The notes under the pieces were generated by a model. The model was not told where the DNA came from and made no database searches. It saw only the letters and a list, made by a program, of their open reading frames with translations. From positions 461,120-525,119 of the forward strand of contig BROI01000023.1 in the NCBI GenBank assembly GCA_027923505.1: a DNA stretch of 64,000 nucleotides, in the 5' to 3' direction. Each line of letters starts with the position of its first letter. Positions within the stretch are counted from its first letter, which is position 1. This DNA is from Mayamaea pseudoterrestris. Its lineage: Eukaryota > Bacillariophyta > Bacillariophyceae > Sellaphorales > Sellaphoraceae. Positions 22,162-31,632 of this stretch are shown one piece after another. The translations under genes were made by a program, and so were the position numbers.

Positions 22162-23037
22162 TCAGGTACGACGCCCCATCGTCTCACCTAGACGGGTGTC
22201 TTCAGCAGGCGTATCTGCTTCCGAAGCAGCAGCCAATTGCTGAGTAAGTGTTTCATTAGCAGCCTTGAGGGCTGCAATAGCTCGGCGTTGAGCTTTAAGA
22301 GTGGCCTTGCCTGTACCCTGAGTAGCGCCACCACCACCTCCACTGCCGCCGTTCTTCTTCTTGTATGCCTTCCTCTTTTGAATAATCTTGTCCGCGCGAC
22401 CATCCTTCTTCATAGCATCCCAAACGGCCTTTGGAAACCAGTCGCCTGACTTCTTGGAGCTTGGAGATCCGCTAGACTGCCCTTGTGAAGGGCTGCCAAA
22501 AGATGTCGCTGCAGCGGCGACGCGGCGACGTTGCGCTGCTTCGGATTTAATATTCATGACCAAAGAGGTGTAGTAGGTAACAACCTTGTCATAGGTGTCG
22601 AGCCGACGGTCGGCGAGGTCTTCGTAACCAAAATCCAAGATATAGGCTCGCTTGCCAGCTTGCAAAGCGTCGTTTTGAATGGAATCGTTGAGAAAAGTGA
22701 TCTTCTCTTCGTCAGTAAGCACTTTGCCTTCTTGCAATAGATCATTAAAGCAGCCTTGCAAAATTCCAAGGAATTTCTCCCATGGAGTCTTGGTCTCGCT
22801 CACATAGAACGTAGACTTGAGCTTGGCTTCTGCCTCGACCTTAATCCGCGAGCGGCTGGATCGCGACAGATAATGACCTTCAACAGCCTTGTACGCCGCA
22901 CGCCCGTTGCCAGAGCCTGAACAATGTGTAGGCTTGAGGTCATCAAATGTCTCAAGTCCTTGGGCAAGAAGCGCACCCTGCATGGGAGCAGGGATAGTGA
23001 GCTCGTTCGTGAGGTAGTTGGCGAAGTTGGCATCCAT
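22162..23037 (-). CDS. Gag-like protein of element B
   Basis: 291 residues from the ATG at 23037 (MDANFANYLTNEL). It has a helical capsid-like region, a stretch with YVSETKTPWEKFLGILQGC, then Ser/Gly-rich and Lys-rich segments and a Gly-rich run (GGSGGGGG) before a C-terminal coiled coil (LKAQRRAIAALKAANETL). No CCHC knuckle. It ends at a TGA followed by CTC, in the same frame as pol. The open frame extends upstream to 23241 without an ATG. Confidence 0.78.
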   Translation of the reverse strand: MDANFANYLTNELTIPAPMQGALLAQGLETFDDLKPTHCSGSGNGRAAYKAVEGHYLSRSSRSRIKVEAEAKLKSTFYVSETKTPWEKFLGILQGCFNDLLQEGKVLTDEEKITFLNDSIQNDALQAGKRAYILDFGYEDLADRRLDTYDKVVTYYTSLVMNIKSEAAQRRRVAAAATSFGSPSQGQSSGSPSSKKSGDWFPKAVWDAMKKDGRADKIIQKRKAYKKKNGGSGGGGGATQGTGKATLKAQRRAIAALKAANETLTQQLAAASEADTPAEDTRLGETMGRRT

Positions 23038-23494
23038 GTTGGCAGAGAGGTAGGTAGGTAGGCTAGGGACAAAAAGGGTAGAGGACTTAGTAGCTTGATA
23101 CAACAGCGTTTGACCTTGTAGGAAAGACGATATTGTGAGAGCAAATATTTGTTCAAAATGAAGAAATGGTGCGCACTCTTGTAAAGATTCGGCATATCCA
23201 ACTGTAGCAAAGTTTGATATTTCGCCAGGAACATTGCGCACGAACGACCGTTGTCACAAATATTTCGCAAGATTCACAAAGCACACACACCGTAATGTGT
23301 TTAAAGTGCGTCACTGTTGAAATGTTTGCACGCAACGCACGAAATTTTGACACAACACTTCCGTTTCAGCTGTACTTAACTCATGTGACGCGCGATCAAC
23401 GCGCGTTGGACAACGAAAAGAGCAAGTCAATTGACGCAACCTGCGAGTGTTTGGCCAGCAAATCGTCACAATTTTCTCTGTCAGCAAAACTGTG
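23038..23494. other. Leader / probable 5' LTR zone of element B, and upstream region of the next gene
   Basis: The 5' LTR and primer site of element B should lie here, but no second LTR copy exists in the window, so its borders cannot be set. No ORF is supported. The plus-strand gene at 23495 must have its promoter in or near this stretch. Confidence 0.4.
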
Positions 23495-24094
23495 ATGTCA
23501 ATGCAACTCGTCAAAAGGTCCACACGCATCGACGACTTGCGTCGCAGCGGAAAGCTCCACCCAACATTGAATCCCTTGGATCCTTCCAAGCTGAGAGGCA
23601 TAGAGGCTGAACTCTACAAGTTGAAATGCTTCACTTCGCGACGCGAAGACATTGTTCTGATGGAAATGGGCGAACCAATTGAGCATGGCTATGACGTGAG
23701 TCAAGCACGCTTCCACCTCTACGAGTTGCCTCGCGGAACAAAGCACTTCCTGCACGACGACGTGCTCCAACACATTGTCAAACAAGTGCGGCGTCAGTCT
23801 GGAGAGTTTGATTGGACAAGACTGACGATTCATCAACTCCTGCAAGCACCATGGTTGGAAACGAATTGCAAGCTGCACCACAAGGATACTCGGGCCAGGA
23901 ACATGGCGAGGATGAGTGCTTATCGAAAGGCCAGCAGGAAGCGCGAGCAGGAGTCCAATTGGCAGGAATCCATTCGTCCAGATCTGGTCTATAGCTCCAT
24001 CGATGCGATGCCTTTCTGGGTCCGTCATAGTGGGCTTCATGCGCAGTATTTTCCTGAAGCATATGTGGGTTGCATCCAAAGTTGTGACATTTAA
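23495..24094 (+). CDS. Hypothetical protein, 199 aa
   Basis: ATG at 23495 (MSMQLVKRSTRIDDLRRS), stop at 24092-24094. The frame is open upstream to 23447 but without an ATG. The protein is soluble, with many charged and aromatic residues: an N-terminal basic part, a middle section with LYELPRGTKHFLHDDVLQHIV, and a basic segment near residues 140-155 (KDTRARNMARMSAYRKASRKREQ, shown here only as KDTRARNMARMS and AYRKASRKRE) that could contact nucleic acid. No family was recognised. A 209-codon frame overlaps on the other strand, but its composition is typical of an antisense shadow. The gene lies just beyond element B. Confidence 0.55.
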   Translation: MSMQLVKRSTRIDDLRRSGKLHPTLNPLDPSKLRGIEAELYKLKCFTSRREDIVLMEMGEPIEHGYDVSQARFHLYELPRGTKHFLHDDVLQHIVKQVRRQSGEFDWTRLTIHQLLQAPWLETNCKLHHKDTRARNMARMSAYRKASRKREQESNWQESIRPDLVYSSIDAMPFWVRHSGLHAQYFPEAYVGCIQSCDI

Positions 24095-25482
24095 CTTGCT
24101 CATAGCGTAAGTCAAATAAAGAAACATGGTTATTTTGGATCATTCATGTTTGTACACCATCTTGTTCGTTCGTAGTGCGCATCGGATTGATTCAGCAAGT
24201 TGGTTGAGCTCGCCGACGAATCATTTACTGGCAAGAATTGCCGATCAGCATTGTCGGTACTGGCATGCGACCCTGATCACCACATCTCCGACTTGTCATA
24301 CAAAGCGAGTAGCGAAATGCAATGTGGAATTTCCCAGTGACAAGGAGTGGGGTTTGTCGCAAGCGTCCAAACGACAGAAGTGTTGCTCGGTCTTGTAAAT
24401 ACCTTTGGTCGGGTACTGACGACGCGTGGAAATGTGTACTTGTCGACACACATTAGTGCAAGCCACGGTGGAATCGCTTCCCGTCGAGCGATGCTCAGAG
24501 CATCAGATATTATTCGATAATGAAGCCGTCCCCGGCCAATGCACCCCGAACAAGTTGCTTGTTGCTCATAGCAAAGCAAAGTGGGTCTGATAAACCAATA
24601 AAGATACGTGTGACCGTAATAGATCTCGTTTACTAATACGGGTTCATGTATGCGTCTCGTTAAAGAAGTGAGCTTAATAGTTACGTTCGAACCTAAAGCA
24701 GTCTTGTTCCCAACAAGATTGCCACCGCTAGTCTTGTCCATGACAAGACTCCCGTCGCCTAATAGGATTGGATCTTTAGTCTAGTTTTGGGCGACTCCCA
24801 TGGAATCTTATTGCGACTGTATGTCACAGAGCAGCAGCGGCAGCACCCACAAAACTTTGGCCATCCCCATCATGTGAAGCATTCCCACCTTTTAAAAAGC
24901 TTTTGGTATGGTCAATCAACCTCTACAACCTTGGTGGTCATGCATATCCTTCAAGTTTTGGGAGTAGACATGCTAGCTTCCACATAGCTAAGTATCCCGT
25001 ACGCCGCCACATTACACCACCAGGTTCGCTGGGCATCAGACAGTCCTATTGGCAGGACTTGGAGACTAGATAGGCTAGTGATGAATGCATTGCACTTTCT
25101 ACATAATGAAACAATATTTGGCAGCTGTCAGCTATCAATTAGACCCCTCTGGCCTATGGAGTGGGTTATGGCAGCCTGCTACTGTGGACAAGCCTGGGGC
25201 CATGGAATTCAGGCAGTCCCTGTGGCAGAACTTGGATGCTAGATGGGATAATGATGCATGCATTGCACCTTTTACACCATGAAACAATGCCTGTCAACTG
25301 CCAGCTTTCAATCTCTATACCTCTCTGGCCATTGGAGTGATGGGCTACCGTAGGGCCATCGAACGAAAATCGCAATATCGTACCGTGACTCGCTTTTAGT
25401 CATTCGCCACGCAAAAGTGGCACGGGCGAAGAACGACCATGACGGCCGTACCAATCATTCTGCCGACGACAATCACCCCAAA
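24095..25482. other. Intergenic region, no gene seen
   Basis: About 1.4 kb without a supported coding frame. The 154-codon minus-strand frame at 24741-24277 is rich in Cys, Trp and Met and has no recognisable domain. The right part holds a two-copy diverged repeat (25041-25343). No tRNA gene was recognised by eye. Confidence 0.5.
25041..25343 (+). repeat. Two diverged direct repeats of about 125-130 bp
   Basis: 25041-25165 and 25214-25343 share CAGTCC, TGCATTGCAC, ATGAAACAAT, CAGCT-TCAAT and GGCC-GGAGTG in the same order, about 173 bp apart, with many substitutions. They may be remnants of an old repeat family; they are unlike the 169-bp satellite. Confidence 0.75.
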
Positions 25483-26370
25483 ATGAACGACCCAAGCGTA
25501 TCGATGCATCATTCACATACAGCTACACCTGCAGCTAATACAAGCAGAGATTTAGCTACTGTGTCATCTAGTCCGCTGACGAGCGCATCGAGTACCCAAG
25601 CCGTCTCACCAAGAGCAGCACCTACATCATTCATATTCGCCTACGGCTCGCTTATTTGTCCTCATAGTCGCGCCTTGACAGCTCCATCCATGGCGAACGT
25701 GCAAGCCATTCCAGTCCGCGTCACTCACTTGGAGCGCCATTTCAGCATGCCGACTGGATCATGGACCGCCATGGGCGTCAGGTTTCGACGCAACGCCACC
25801 TGCGTGGGCGTTTTGCTCGCAGTGACCAAGCAGGAGCTCCGACGGTTCGACAAGCGCGAGCTTGGTTATGATCGCAATCTACTTCCGCCGGAGCATGTTG
25901 AGTATTTGGAAACTGACGGTAAAGCTGCCGAGCAGCAGCAGCAAATGGAGGAATCGCCGCCCAAACTAATTTGGGTCTACATTCAGCAACGGCACGTTCC
26001 GCCGTCCATACGAAACCCCATTGCGCAAAGCTACGTTGACATTATACTGCGCGGATGTTTGACCGTTTCCGAAGACTTTGCCAAGGAATTCATCTTGACG
26101 ACGGGTGGATGGTTCATAGCTAGTGGCGATGCGGCTACATATAAGATTTTCGATGCGAAACAACCTGCAACTGCTACATTCGACCGAGCCACAGCAAACG
26201 GCGAGCAGCAGCAGATGCTGCAAGTACATTGGGTGAATGATCGGCACGATCCTCTCTACATTCGGGCCGACGCTGCATATTCGATGCGAGCCGCTCGCAT
26301 TTTGGATGCATTGCTGCAGCTGCACGTGCCGCTTGCCATGGAGCGACGAAAATTGTATGGAAGGTCTTGA
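25483..26370 (+). CDS. Gamma-glutamylcyclotransferase-like protein
   Basis: 295 residues from the ATG at 25483. An upstream non-ATG extension to 25417 is open but not used. After a Ser/Thr/Pro-rich N-terminal tail, residues about 50-60 read FIFAYGSLICPHSR, the glycine loop (YGSL) that marks the GGCT/AIG2-like fold. This is followed by VRVTHLERHFSM and a predicted beta-rich domain, and a helical C-terminus. Family members cyclise gamma-glutamyl dipeptides to 5-oxoproline or act on related gamma-glutamyl amines; the substrate here cannot be told. Glu residues after the glycine loop (for example KRELGYDR) are candidates for the catalytic acid. Probably cytosolic. Confidence 0.72.
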   Translation: MNDPSVSMHHSHTATPAANTSRDLATVSSSPLTSASSTQAVSPRAAPTSFIFAYGSLICPHSRALTAPSMANVQAIPVRVTHLERHFSMPTGSWTAMGVRFRRNATCVGVLLAVTKQELRRFDKRELGYDRNLLPPEHVEYLETDGKAAEQQQQMEESPPKLIWVYIQQRHVPPSIRNPIAQSYVDIILRGCLTVSEDFAKEFILTTGGWFIASGDAATYKIFDAKQPATATFDRATANGEQQQMLQVHWVNDRHDPLYIRADAAYSMRAARILDALLQLHVPLAMERRKLYGRS

Positions 26371-26779
26371 CAATGACGCTATCATGCATTTGACAACGGT
26401 TATACAACTTGACAGCATGATTTTGTGCTTTTTGACGCAGCGCAGGCATCTATCATTTGTGACAATGACTGCACAAGATCTTGCTTCAGCTTCATCTGAC
26501 GCAATGGCACCGCGATTGTTAGAGCTGACTTTCTGAATAAAAAATCTATGTACGCGTACACACAAATATAATCTGGTATAGGAATCCTTTGATGTTTGTA
26601 CGATTAGCTCCTGTGAACAGCTGATTAAATAGGCAAGTACCGGTCCGTCATCAAAACTGATACGACATGACGTGTTGGAACGACATCCATCACTCCTTTT
26701 CTTGCCGACATGCCGACATATCCATCGCACCTTTATCCAAATTCTTCAGCTCCAGCCAGGCCACTGATATATTTTCATC
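26371..26779. other. Intergenic region, nothing recognised
   Basis: About 400 bp between two plus-strand genes. It contains an AATAAA-like sequence near 26536, which could be a polyadenylation signal for the upstream gene. No other feature was seen. Confidence 0.4.
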
Positions 26780-28096
26780 ATGACAGCGAACAAAGTGGGT
26801 TTGGATCAAAGCAGTGAACCCATCCGAGCTGTAGTCACTGACGCCAGTCCCGAAGAACAATCGTCGTCGCCCACGTACGATGCAGGTCAAACTGACAAGG
26901 TAGAAGCTTCGTTCCAAAACGAAAATGAGTGGGAAGATTCTTTCCTAGACTTTGCGCAAAGCAAACATCCAGTCACTGGAAAATATGTCATGACGATGGA
27001 ACGACTACTCTGGCTGCAAAAGCAAGAAGCTGCGTATGCACATCGTCAACATGCCTTGTCGGACGATCGATTACGAAAGCTTCAAAGTCTCGGGTTCTTT
27101 GCAAATGACAAGACTCTTTCGCCGTCATCGACTGTGACGACGACTAAAACAGCGTCTTCGGCCGGAGTTACACCGCAAAATCCAGTGCTGTCAACGACAG
27201 CGCCATCCATTCATCATGCTTCGACAAGCAAGAAAGTGACAGATGACATGAAGAGTGGTCACGATGCAAATGTGCAGAGTATGAAACGAGTGCGTTCGGA
27301 ATCTGATGCTGACAGCCAAGCTCGCCCATCAAAAGCTGCCTGTTTGGCTCTTGACACTAGCGAGAAAGACGCGGGAAAGCCACTAAATGTCTCAAATGAT
27401 TTCACCTCAGTGATGGCTAAATCTGCTACACCCTTAGTTTTGACTCCGGAAATACAGCGTCTCATAAAGCTACAGCAGCTGGTTACGAGCTTTGCTGCGT
27501 CCGCTAGACCTGGTGACAAAGCGTCTGTTGGGATTGGTCTCACCAACCTTGAACGACATTTCGTCAGGGATGAATTGAAAAAATACGGTTCTGACTTTTG
27601 CGTGAATCTGAAAGGTTATCTTGTTGAGATTGCATTAAATGCTTCATTGAACGAGGGACCAGGCTTGGTGACTTGTCCGAAACAATCGGACTCGTCATCC
27701 CGTACCTTATCGCGAACAAGCAATGGTGCCCAAATTTGGGTTGTAAACAATCAATATAAAAAGCGATTCCACAAGTACCAATCAATGCCCAAGCCATCCA
27801 GTATTGGAGCTATGCCCTCGGTTGAGCGCAACGGGCAAAAACGGCCTATGTGCATCTCGTATCATGTCCGAGGCCAATGTAGCGCCAGTTGTAAACGGAG
27901 CTACGATCATTGTCTCCACCATTTGGAGGAAGACGAGCAATTGGCAAGTTGGTGTGTGCAAGCATTTACGTTCAAGCATGTTGTCACGGCGCCGATCAGG
28001 TCGAGCACGCAACCGGTCAAAGATTTTGCCACGTTGCTCGACGAGCTTACCGCCAAAAGCGCTGGTGAACACAGTGAGAAAGAAACGTGCAGTTAA
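26780..28096 (+). CDS. Helicase-associated-like and CCCH-like zinc-finger protein
   Basis: 438 residues from the ATG at 26780. Residues about 51-108 (EWEDSFLDFAQ to LRKLQSLGFF) have the features of a helicase-associated (HA) repeat: a leading Trp, a central LLWLQKQEAAY and the end ALSDDRLRKLQSLGF. HA repeats are abundant in diatoms as stand-alone units. A long Ser/Thr-rich disordered middle follows, with a basic KRVRSESD segment. Near residues 356-385, CISYHVRGQCSASCKRSYDH gives a C-x8-C-x3-C-x5-H pattern, like a CCCH finger, so an RNA- or DNA-binding role is possible. The combined architecture is inferred from motifs only. Confidence 0.65.
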   Translation: MTANKVGLDQSSEPIRAVVTDASPEEQSSSPTYDAGQTDKVEASFQNENEWEDSFLDFAQSKHPVTGKYVMTMERLLWLQKQEAAYAHRQHALSDDRLRKLQSLGFFANDKTLSPSSTVTTTKTASSAGVTPQNPVLSTTAPSIHHASTSKKVTDDMKSGHDANVQSMKRVRSESDADSQARPSKAACLALDTSEKDAGKPLNVSNDFTSVMAKSATPLVLTPEIQRLIKLQQLVTSFAASARPGDKASVGIGLTNLERHFVRDELKKYGSDFCVNLKGYLVEIALNASLNEGPGLVTCPKQSDSSSRTLSRTSNGAQIWVVNNQYKKRFHKYQSMPKPSSIGAMPSVERNGQKRPMCISYHVRGQCSASCKRSYDHCLHHLEEDEQLASWCVQAFTFKHVVTAPIRSSTQPVKDFATLLDELTAKSAGEHSEKETCS

Positions 28097-28370
28097 TCTA
28101 TTACGGATACACGGCTCCGTCTTTTCGCGTACAAGTAGTGCTCGTACTTATTGCGAAGTAGAAAGTAATACAACACAAATATAGTCGCCGAAGTGCATCC
28201 CACATTAGTCGTGCGACTACTCGTACACACTATCGGTCTCATAACCGCAGCGACAGATCAGATCGATCGCCAAAAAGCGACGTGAGGTTCGGAGTTGCTC
28301 CGCAAATTGCACGCAGCAATCCATCCTTTTGTCGTCATCAAGCATAGTCCGACAACACAACAGTCCTATC

Positions 28371-29003
28371 ATGTCATGGTTCAGCAGTTTTAACAATAGT
28401 CATCACGACGAAGAAGCAGCAATGGCATATCAGAGCGCAAATCACGACAATATTCCAGTGGCTCATGCTGTCGTTATGGCTCCCTCCGACAGTCAAGACC
28501 ATGCTCGACCGCCTCCCATGAATCCTTCGCTGGCGCAACCCTATCGAGCAACGGCAGAAGTCGCTTCTTCTAATCCTGGACCTTTTGCTTCAGCTCTCGA
28601 TAGTCCGAAACAGCCGTCGCAGCAGCCTGTCAAGGGAAAGGTGATCACCACGAGAACCTACACGATACCAGCCGGAGCTCCATCACCGCACCCCCCAACC
28701 AACCAGTACATGCCGCAGCAGACTGCAACATCAGCAAATCTGATTGAATTTACTCGCAATCCGCAAGTACTGGCGCAATGTCCGCAGTGCAGCGCCTGGA
28801 ACGCTCGCACTCGCGTTCGCACCTATCCAAATTGGATGACGTGGGTATCCTGCGTCTTGCTCGTTTTCATCTTTTGGCCGCTATGCTGGATTCCATTGGC
28901 GGTGGATGCGTTGAAAAAGACGGATCACTACTGCTTGGCTTGCGGCAAGCTCGTTGGAAGCGTTCCTCCCTTTCGCAACATGTGTGTCAAGTCGAGTGTT
29001 TAA
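28371..29003 (+). CDS. LITAF (SIMPLE-like) domain protein
   Basis: 210 residues from the ATG at 28371. The first 135 residues are Pro/Ser/Gln-rich and disordered. The C-terminal domain has CPQCSAWNARTRV (CxxC, about residue 137), a hydrophobic stretch WMTWVSCVLLVFIFWPLCWI (about 152-171), then HYCLACGKLVG (HxCxxCG, about 185). That two-half zinc site split by a membrane-inserting helix is the LITAF signature. Family members attach to the cytosolic face of late endosomal or lysosomal membranes through the hydrophobic helix. The gene is complete and intronless. Confidence 0.88.
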   Translation: MSWFSSFNNSHHDEEAAMAYQSANHDNIPVAHAVVMAPSDSQDHARPPPMNPSLAQPYRATAEVASSNPGPFASALDSPKQPSQQPVKGKVITTRTYTIPAGAPSPHPPTNQYMPQQTATSANLIEFTRNPQVLAQCPQCSAWNARTRVRTYPNWMTWVSCVLLVFIFWPLCWIPLAVDALKKTDHYCLACGKLVGSVPPFRNMCVKSSV

Positions 29004-29330
29004 ACCATATGAACAACGGCACTGTGCTGAGTCATTTTTGTATCGAGGACGCCAGAGCTCTGAAATCGAAAATAAACGGCAGATGGGCAATTAAAAAATT
29101 CACTATTATAGGCAACGCTTGCTATTGTGATATGACTTGACCTTACACAGATGAGTTGGCTTGCAAATTCTTACTTTCTTTTGCTCAAGTGGCTGTACGA
29201 GTAAATTATGACAAAACGATCAATTCATATCATTAACTTGATTATGGTGATGCCCTACACCAAATTCACTATAGTCGTTCTCCTACAAAATCTGCAACTG
29301 CATGGACTGACGAAGTCATCATGTTCCAAT
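29004..29330. other. Convergent 3' intergenic region, nothing recognised
   Basis: About 330 bp between the ends of the plus-strand LITAF gene and the minus-strand NTF2-like gene. No coding frame, RNA gene or clear repeat was seen. Confidence 0.4.
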
Positions 29331-29981
29331 CTATTCGTCATCTTGCTCGCTCGACTGCTGCTGCAGCAGTAACGCCTTTTCCCACTCGGTGAATGTCCTC
29401 GTCACTACCAATTCCTCAATGTGTAGTGTTTCCGGATTCACCAGAAACCTCGTCTGTCCCTCCACTGCCATTGGCTCGTAATTGGGTGCAAGGTTGCAAC
29501 TGCTTCCCGACCACGTTCCCGTTTCGTACCAGTGCGCCACCACCCAGTGCGGCTCGCTCCGTCCACACTCGGGTCCGTAGTAAAAGTCGACGCAACAATC
29601 GGGATGTGCCGCCACAAAGTCCATGCAGCGACGCACCAATGCAGTCGATGGAACCAGTTTGCCGTGGCAGCTGCTGCTGCTGCCACTTGATGCTGTGTCG
29701 TTATCGTTTCGCCGCAGCGCGCAAACGTCGTAGATTTTTGCCGCATCTCCAAAACAGCTGGCAATCATGGATGGATCCTTGTCGTTGACACCTTGAAAGT
29801 AGCGTCGAACAGTTTCCTCCATTTGTTGTAGTTTTGCAATGTTCATTGTTGCTGATGATGACGACGTTGCTGAAGCGGAGAATGCAGCGGCTAGTCGAGT
29901 CGTTGCCATGATCATGCACAATAGAACAACGACACGCTTGACATTGAAAGGAGACAAGGCCTCTGATTCAGCCGCCAGCAT
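29331..29981 (-). CDS. Probable plastid-targeted NTF2/SnoaL-like protein
   Basis: 216 residues from the ATG at 29981. The N-terminus has a hydrophobic signal-peptide core (VKRVVVLLCMIMATTRL) followed by AAAF|SASATSSSS. The Phe after a small-residue run, then a Ser/Ala-rich segment, resembles the ASAFAP-type site that directs diatom proteins into the complex plastid. The mature part starts with an NTF2-type helix (METVRRYFQGVNDKDPSMIASCFGDAAKIYD, split here as EETVRRYFQGVNDKD and IASCFGDAAKIYD). Later strands (HWVVAHWYETGTWSG, GQTRFLVN) fit the cone-shaped NTF2/SnoaL fold. Substrate unknown. Similar plastid proteins exist in algae, but the exact role cannot be stated. Confidence 0.68.
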   Translation of the reverse strand: MLAAESEALSPFNVKRVVVLLCMIMATTRLAAAFSASATSSSSATMNIAKLQQMEETVRRYFQGVNDKDPSMIASCFGDAAKIYDVCALRRNDNDTASSGSSSSCHGKLVPSTALVRRCMDFVAAHPDCCVDFYYGPECGRSEPHWVVAHWYETGTWSGSSCNLAPNYEPMAVEGQTRFLVNPETLHIEELVVTRTFTEWEKALLLQQQSSEQDDE

Positions 29982-30278
29982 GGTGGCTAGCAAGAGAAAA
30001 CTACAAGGAAAAGTAAGGATGGGTGATGAAATCGTCAATCTTTATGGTGCCGCGAGTCGATGTCAAAATCTTCAAAACGTCATCTACGTCACAGTGTACT
30101 CTTTAGCCTTCAGTGACGTCATAATCGTGTCACATGCGACAAAGCTTGACAATCGGAAACGGATCGAGGATCCAACATCATCCACAACTTGCTCCGATCG
30201 ACTCCAAAGGAAAGATCGCATCGCGCATCCCACCGATTCTCTTGCCTGACTCACAATCATTCGAATTCTTCTTGCACT

Positions 30279-31361
30279 ATGCTCCTACTCGTTCATTCAC
30301 GTCATCGACCCTCTCATTTACTCGCCAAGCTTTCCTTTATCATGACGGCTGCTCCCTTTTCCTCCTCCACTTCTTCTGCATCATCATCTCCGCATTCGCC
30401 ATCATCCGTTGCTGCTCACGCATTCAGCACTAGCAAGAGCAACAGCATGGATGGATTAACGCAACAAGACCACGACGACCAGCTCCCATCGACGCTCCAG
30501 GGAGGCGCCGTTCGCGCCCTCGTTGAACCAGGAAGATGCCAGTTTGACGCGGAGGCAAAACCAGCGCGCTTACTGTCACGCACCCAAGTGTCTCCCACCT
30601 CCTACTTGCTGCGGTTCGCCCTGCCCGATCAAAGTCAGCCGCTCCAGCTGACCACGTGCGCCTGCATTTTAGCGCACATGACGCAAGACGATGAACAGGT
30701 GGTGCGTCCCTACACGCCCGTCAGCACGAATGCGCAAGTTGGTAGCTTCGATTTGCTGATCAAGGATTACTCCGACTTTGGCGGAGTCATGAGTCACTAC
30801 TTGTGCAAAGTGATTCAACCATCAAGTAGCAGCAGCAGTAGTAGCAGCTCCGAACAAGGCGACGGCAGCGACTGCGTTACCTTTACGCATTCCGACAAGA
30901 ATGTCAAAATATCGGCACACGACTTGATTGCCAAGCGTCACGTTGTCATGATTGCCGGCGGCACTGGCATTAACCCCATGCTGCAGGCGCTGCATGCACT
31001 GCTGGGCGGCAGCGACGGACCACAACGAGTGACGCTGCTGTATGGCAGCAAGAATGTCAAGGACATTTTGGCCAAGGAACTGCTCGACGACTGGGCCAAG
31101 ATTCATGCGGATCGGTTCCATGTTGAATACGTATTGAGCGATGAGCCGGAGCAATCAGAGTGGCAAGGACGACGAGGTTTCGTCGACAAGGACTTGCTCA
31201 AGGAGCATTTGCCGGAGCAGCCAAGCAACGACATAAAAGTGTTGGTGTGTGGACCGCCGCCAATGTACGATGCCATTTGCGGTCCGCGCGAGGAAGCTGA
31301 CAATGTCAAGGGTGTTTTGGCCGAGCTTGGCTACAAGGCGGAACATGTTTATAAGTTTTAG
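30279..31361 (+). CDS. NADH-cytochrome b5 reductase-like protein
   Basis: 360 residues from the ATG at 30279. The N-terminus (MLLLVHSRHRPSHLLAKLSF) is basic and could be a mitochondrial or membrane targeting signal; a second Met follows at about residue 22. The FAD-binding half has VVRPYTPVS (about 142) and GGVMSHYLC (about 167). The NADH-binding half has MIAGGTGINPMLQAL (about 225), LLYGSKNVKDIL, and VLVCGPPPMYDAI (about 322), and the chain ends EHVYKF. These are the ordered signatures of the family, which passes electrons from NADH via FAD to cytochrome b5 for lipid desaturation and related reactions. A poly-Ser insert (about 185-195) is unusual. Confidence 0.9.
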   Translation: MLLLVHSRHRPSHLLAKLSFIMTAAPFSSSTSSASSSPHSPSSVAAHAFSTSKSNSMDGLTQQDHDDQLPSTLQGGAVRALVEPGRCQFDAEAKPARLLSRTQVSPTSYLLRFALPDQSQPLQLTTCACILAHMTQDDEQVVRPYTPVSTNAQVGSFDLLIKDYSDFGGVMSHYLCKVIQPSSSSSSSSSSEQGDGSDCVTFTHSDKNVKISAHDLIAKRHVVMIAGGTGINPMLQALHALLGGSDGPQRVTLLYGSKNVKDILAKELLDDWAKIHADRFHVEYVLSDEPEQSEWQGRRGFVDKDLLKEHLPEQPSNDIKVLVCGPPPMYDAICGPREEADNVKGVLAELGYKAEHVYKF

Positions 31362-31502
31362 ATGATTACTGTATTAGATAATGGTTAAAATTGCATGCTA
31401 AAATAGAACATAGTATACGAGTAGCGATATATTGCGCCATGGCATGGGCCCAAATCGTTACTCAATCCCAACTCTTCCAAGCGGCATTAGCTGAAGGCAT
31501 GT

Positions 31503-31632
31503 CTCTACAGCATTTGCAATGTAACCATCTAGTATTAACCCGTTCGTTTCTTTCTCGCAGGAACACCCTCTACAGCATTTGCAATGTAACCATCTAGTAT
31601 TAACCCGTTCGCTTCTTTCTCGCAGGAACACC
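31503..31632 (-). repeat. 65-bp tandem duplication over the 3' end of eIF2D
   Basis: Two adjacent copies, 31503-31567 and 31568-31632, differ at about one base (CGTTCGTTTC versus CGTTCGCTTC). The right copy contains the last codons of eIF2D (GVPARKKRTG-stop); the left copy repeats them downstream of the stop, so the functional C-terminus is unchanged. Confidence 0.88.

Noticed and set aside
23498-24127. 209-codon minus-strand ORF opposite the hypothetical gene
   Set aside because: Rich in Cys, Trp and His with no domain; typical antisense shadow. The plus-strand frame has a more normal composition.
24277-24741. 154-codon minus-strand ORF
   Set aside because: Odd composition, no recognised motif, in a repeat-bearing intergenic region.
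25966-26730. 254-codon minus-strand ORF
   Set aside because: Overlaps the GGCT-like gene in antisense; high Cys/Ser/Arg, no domain.
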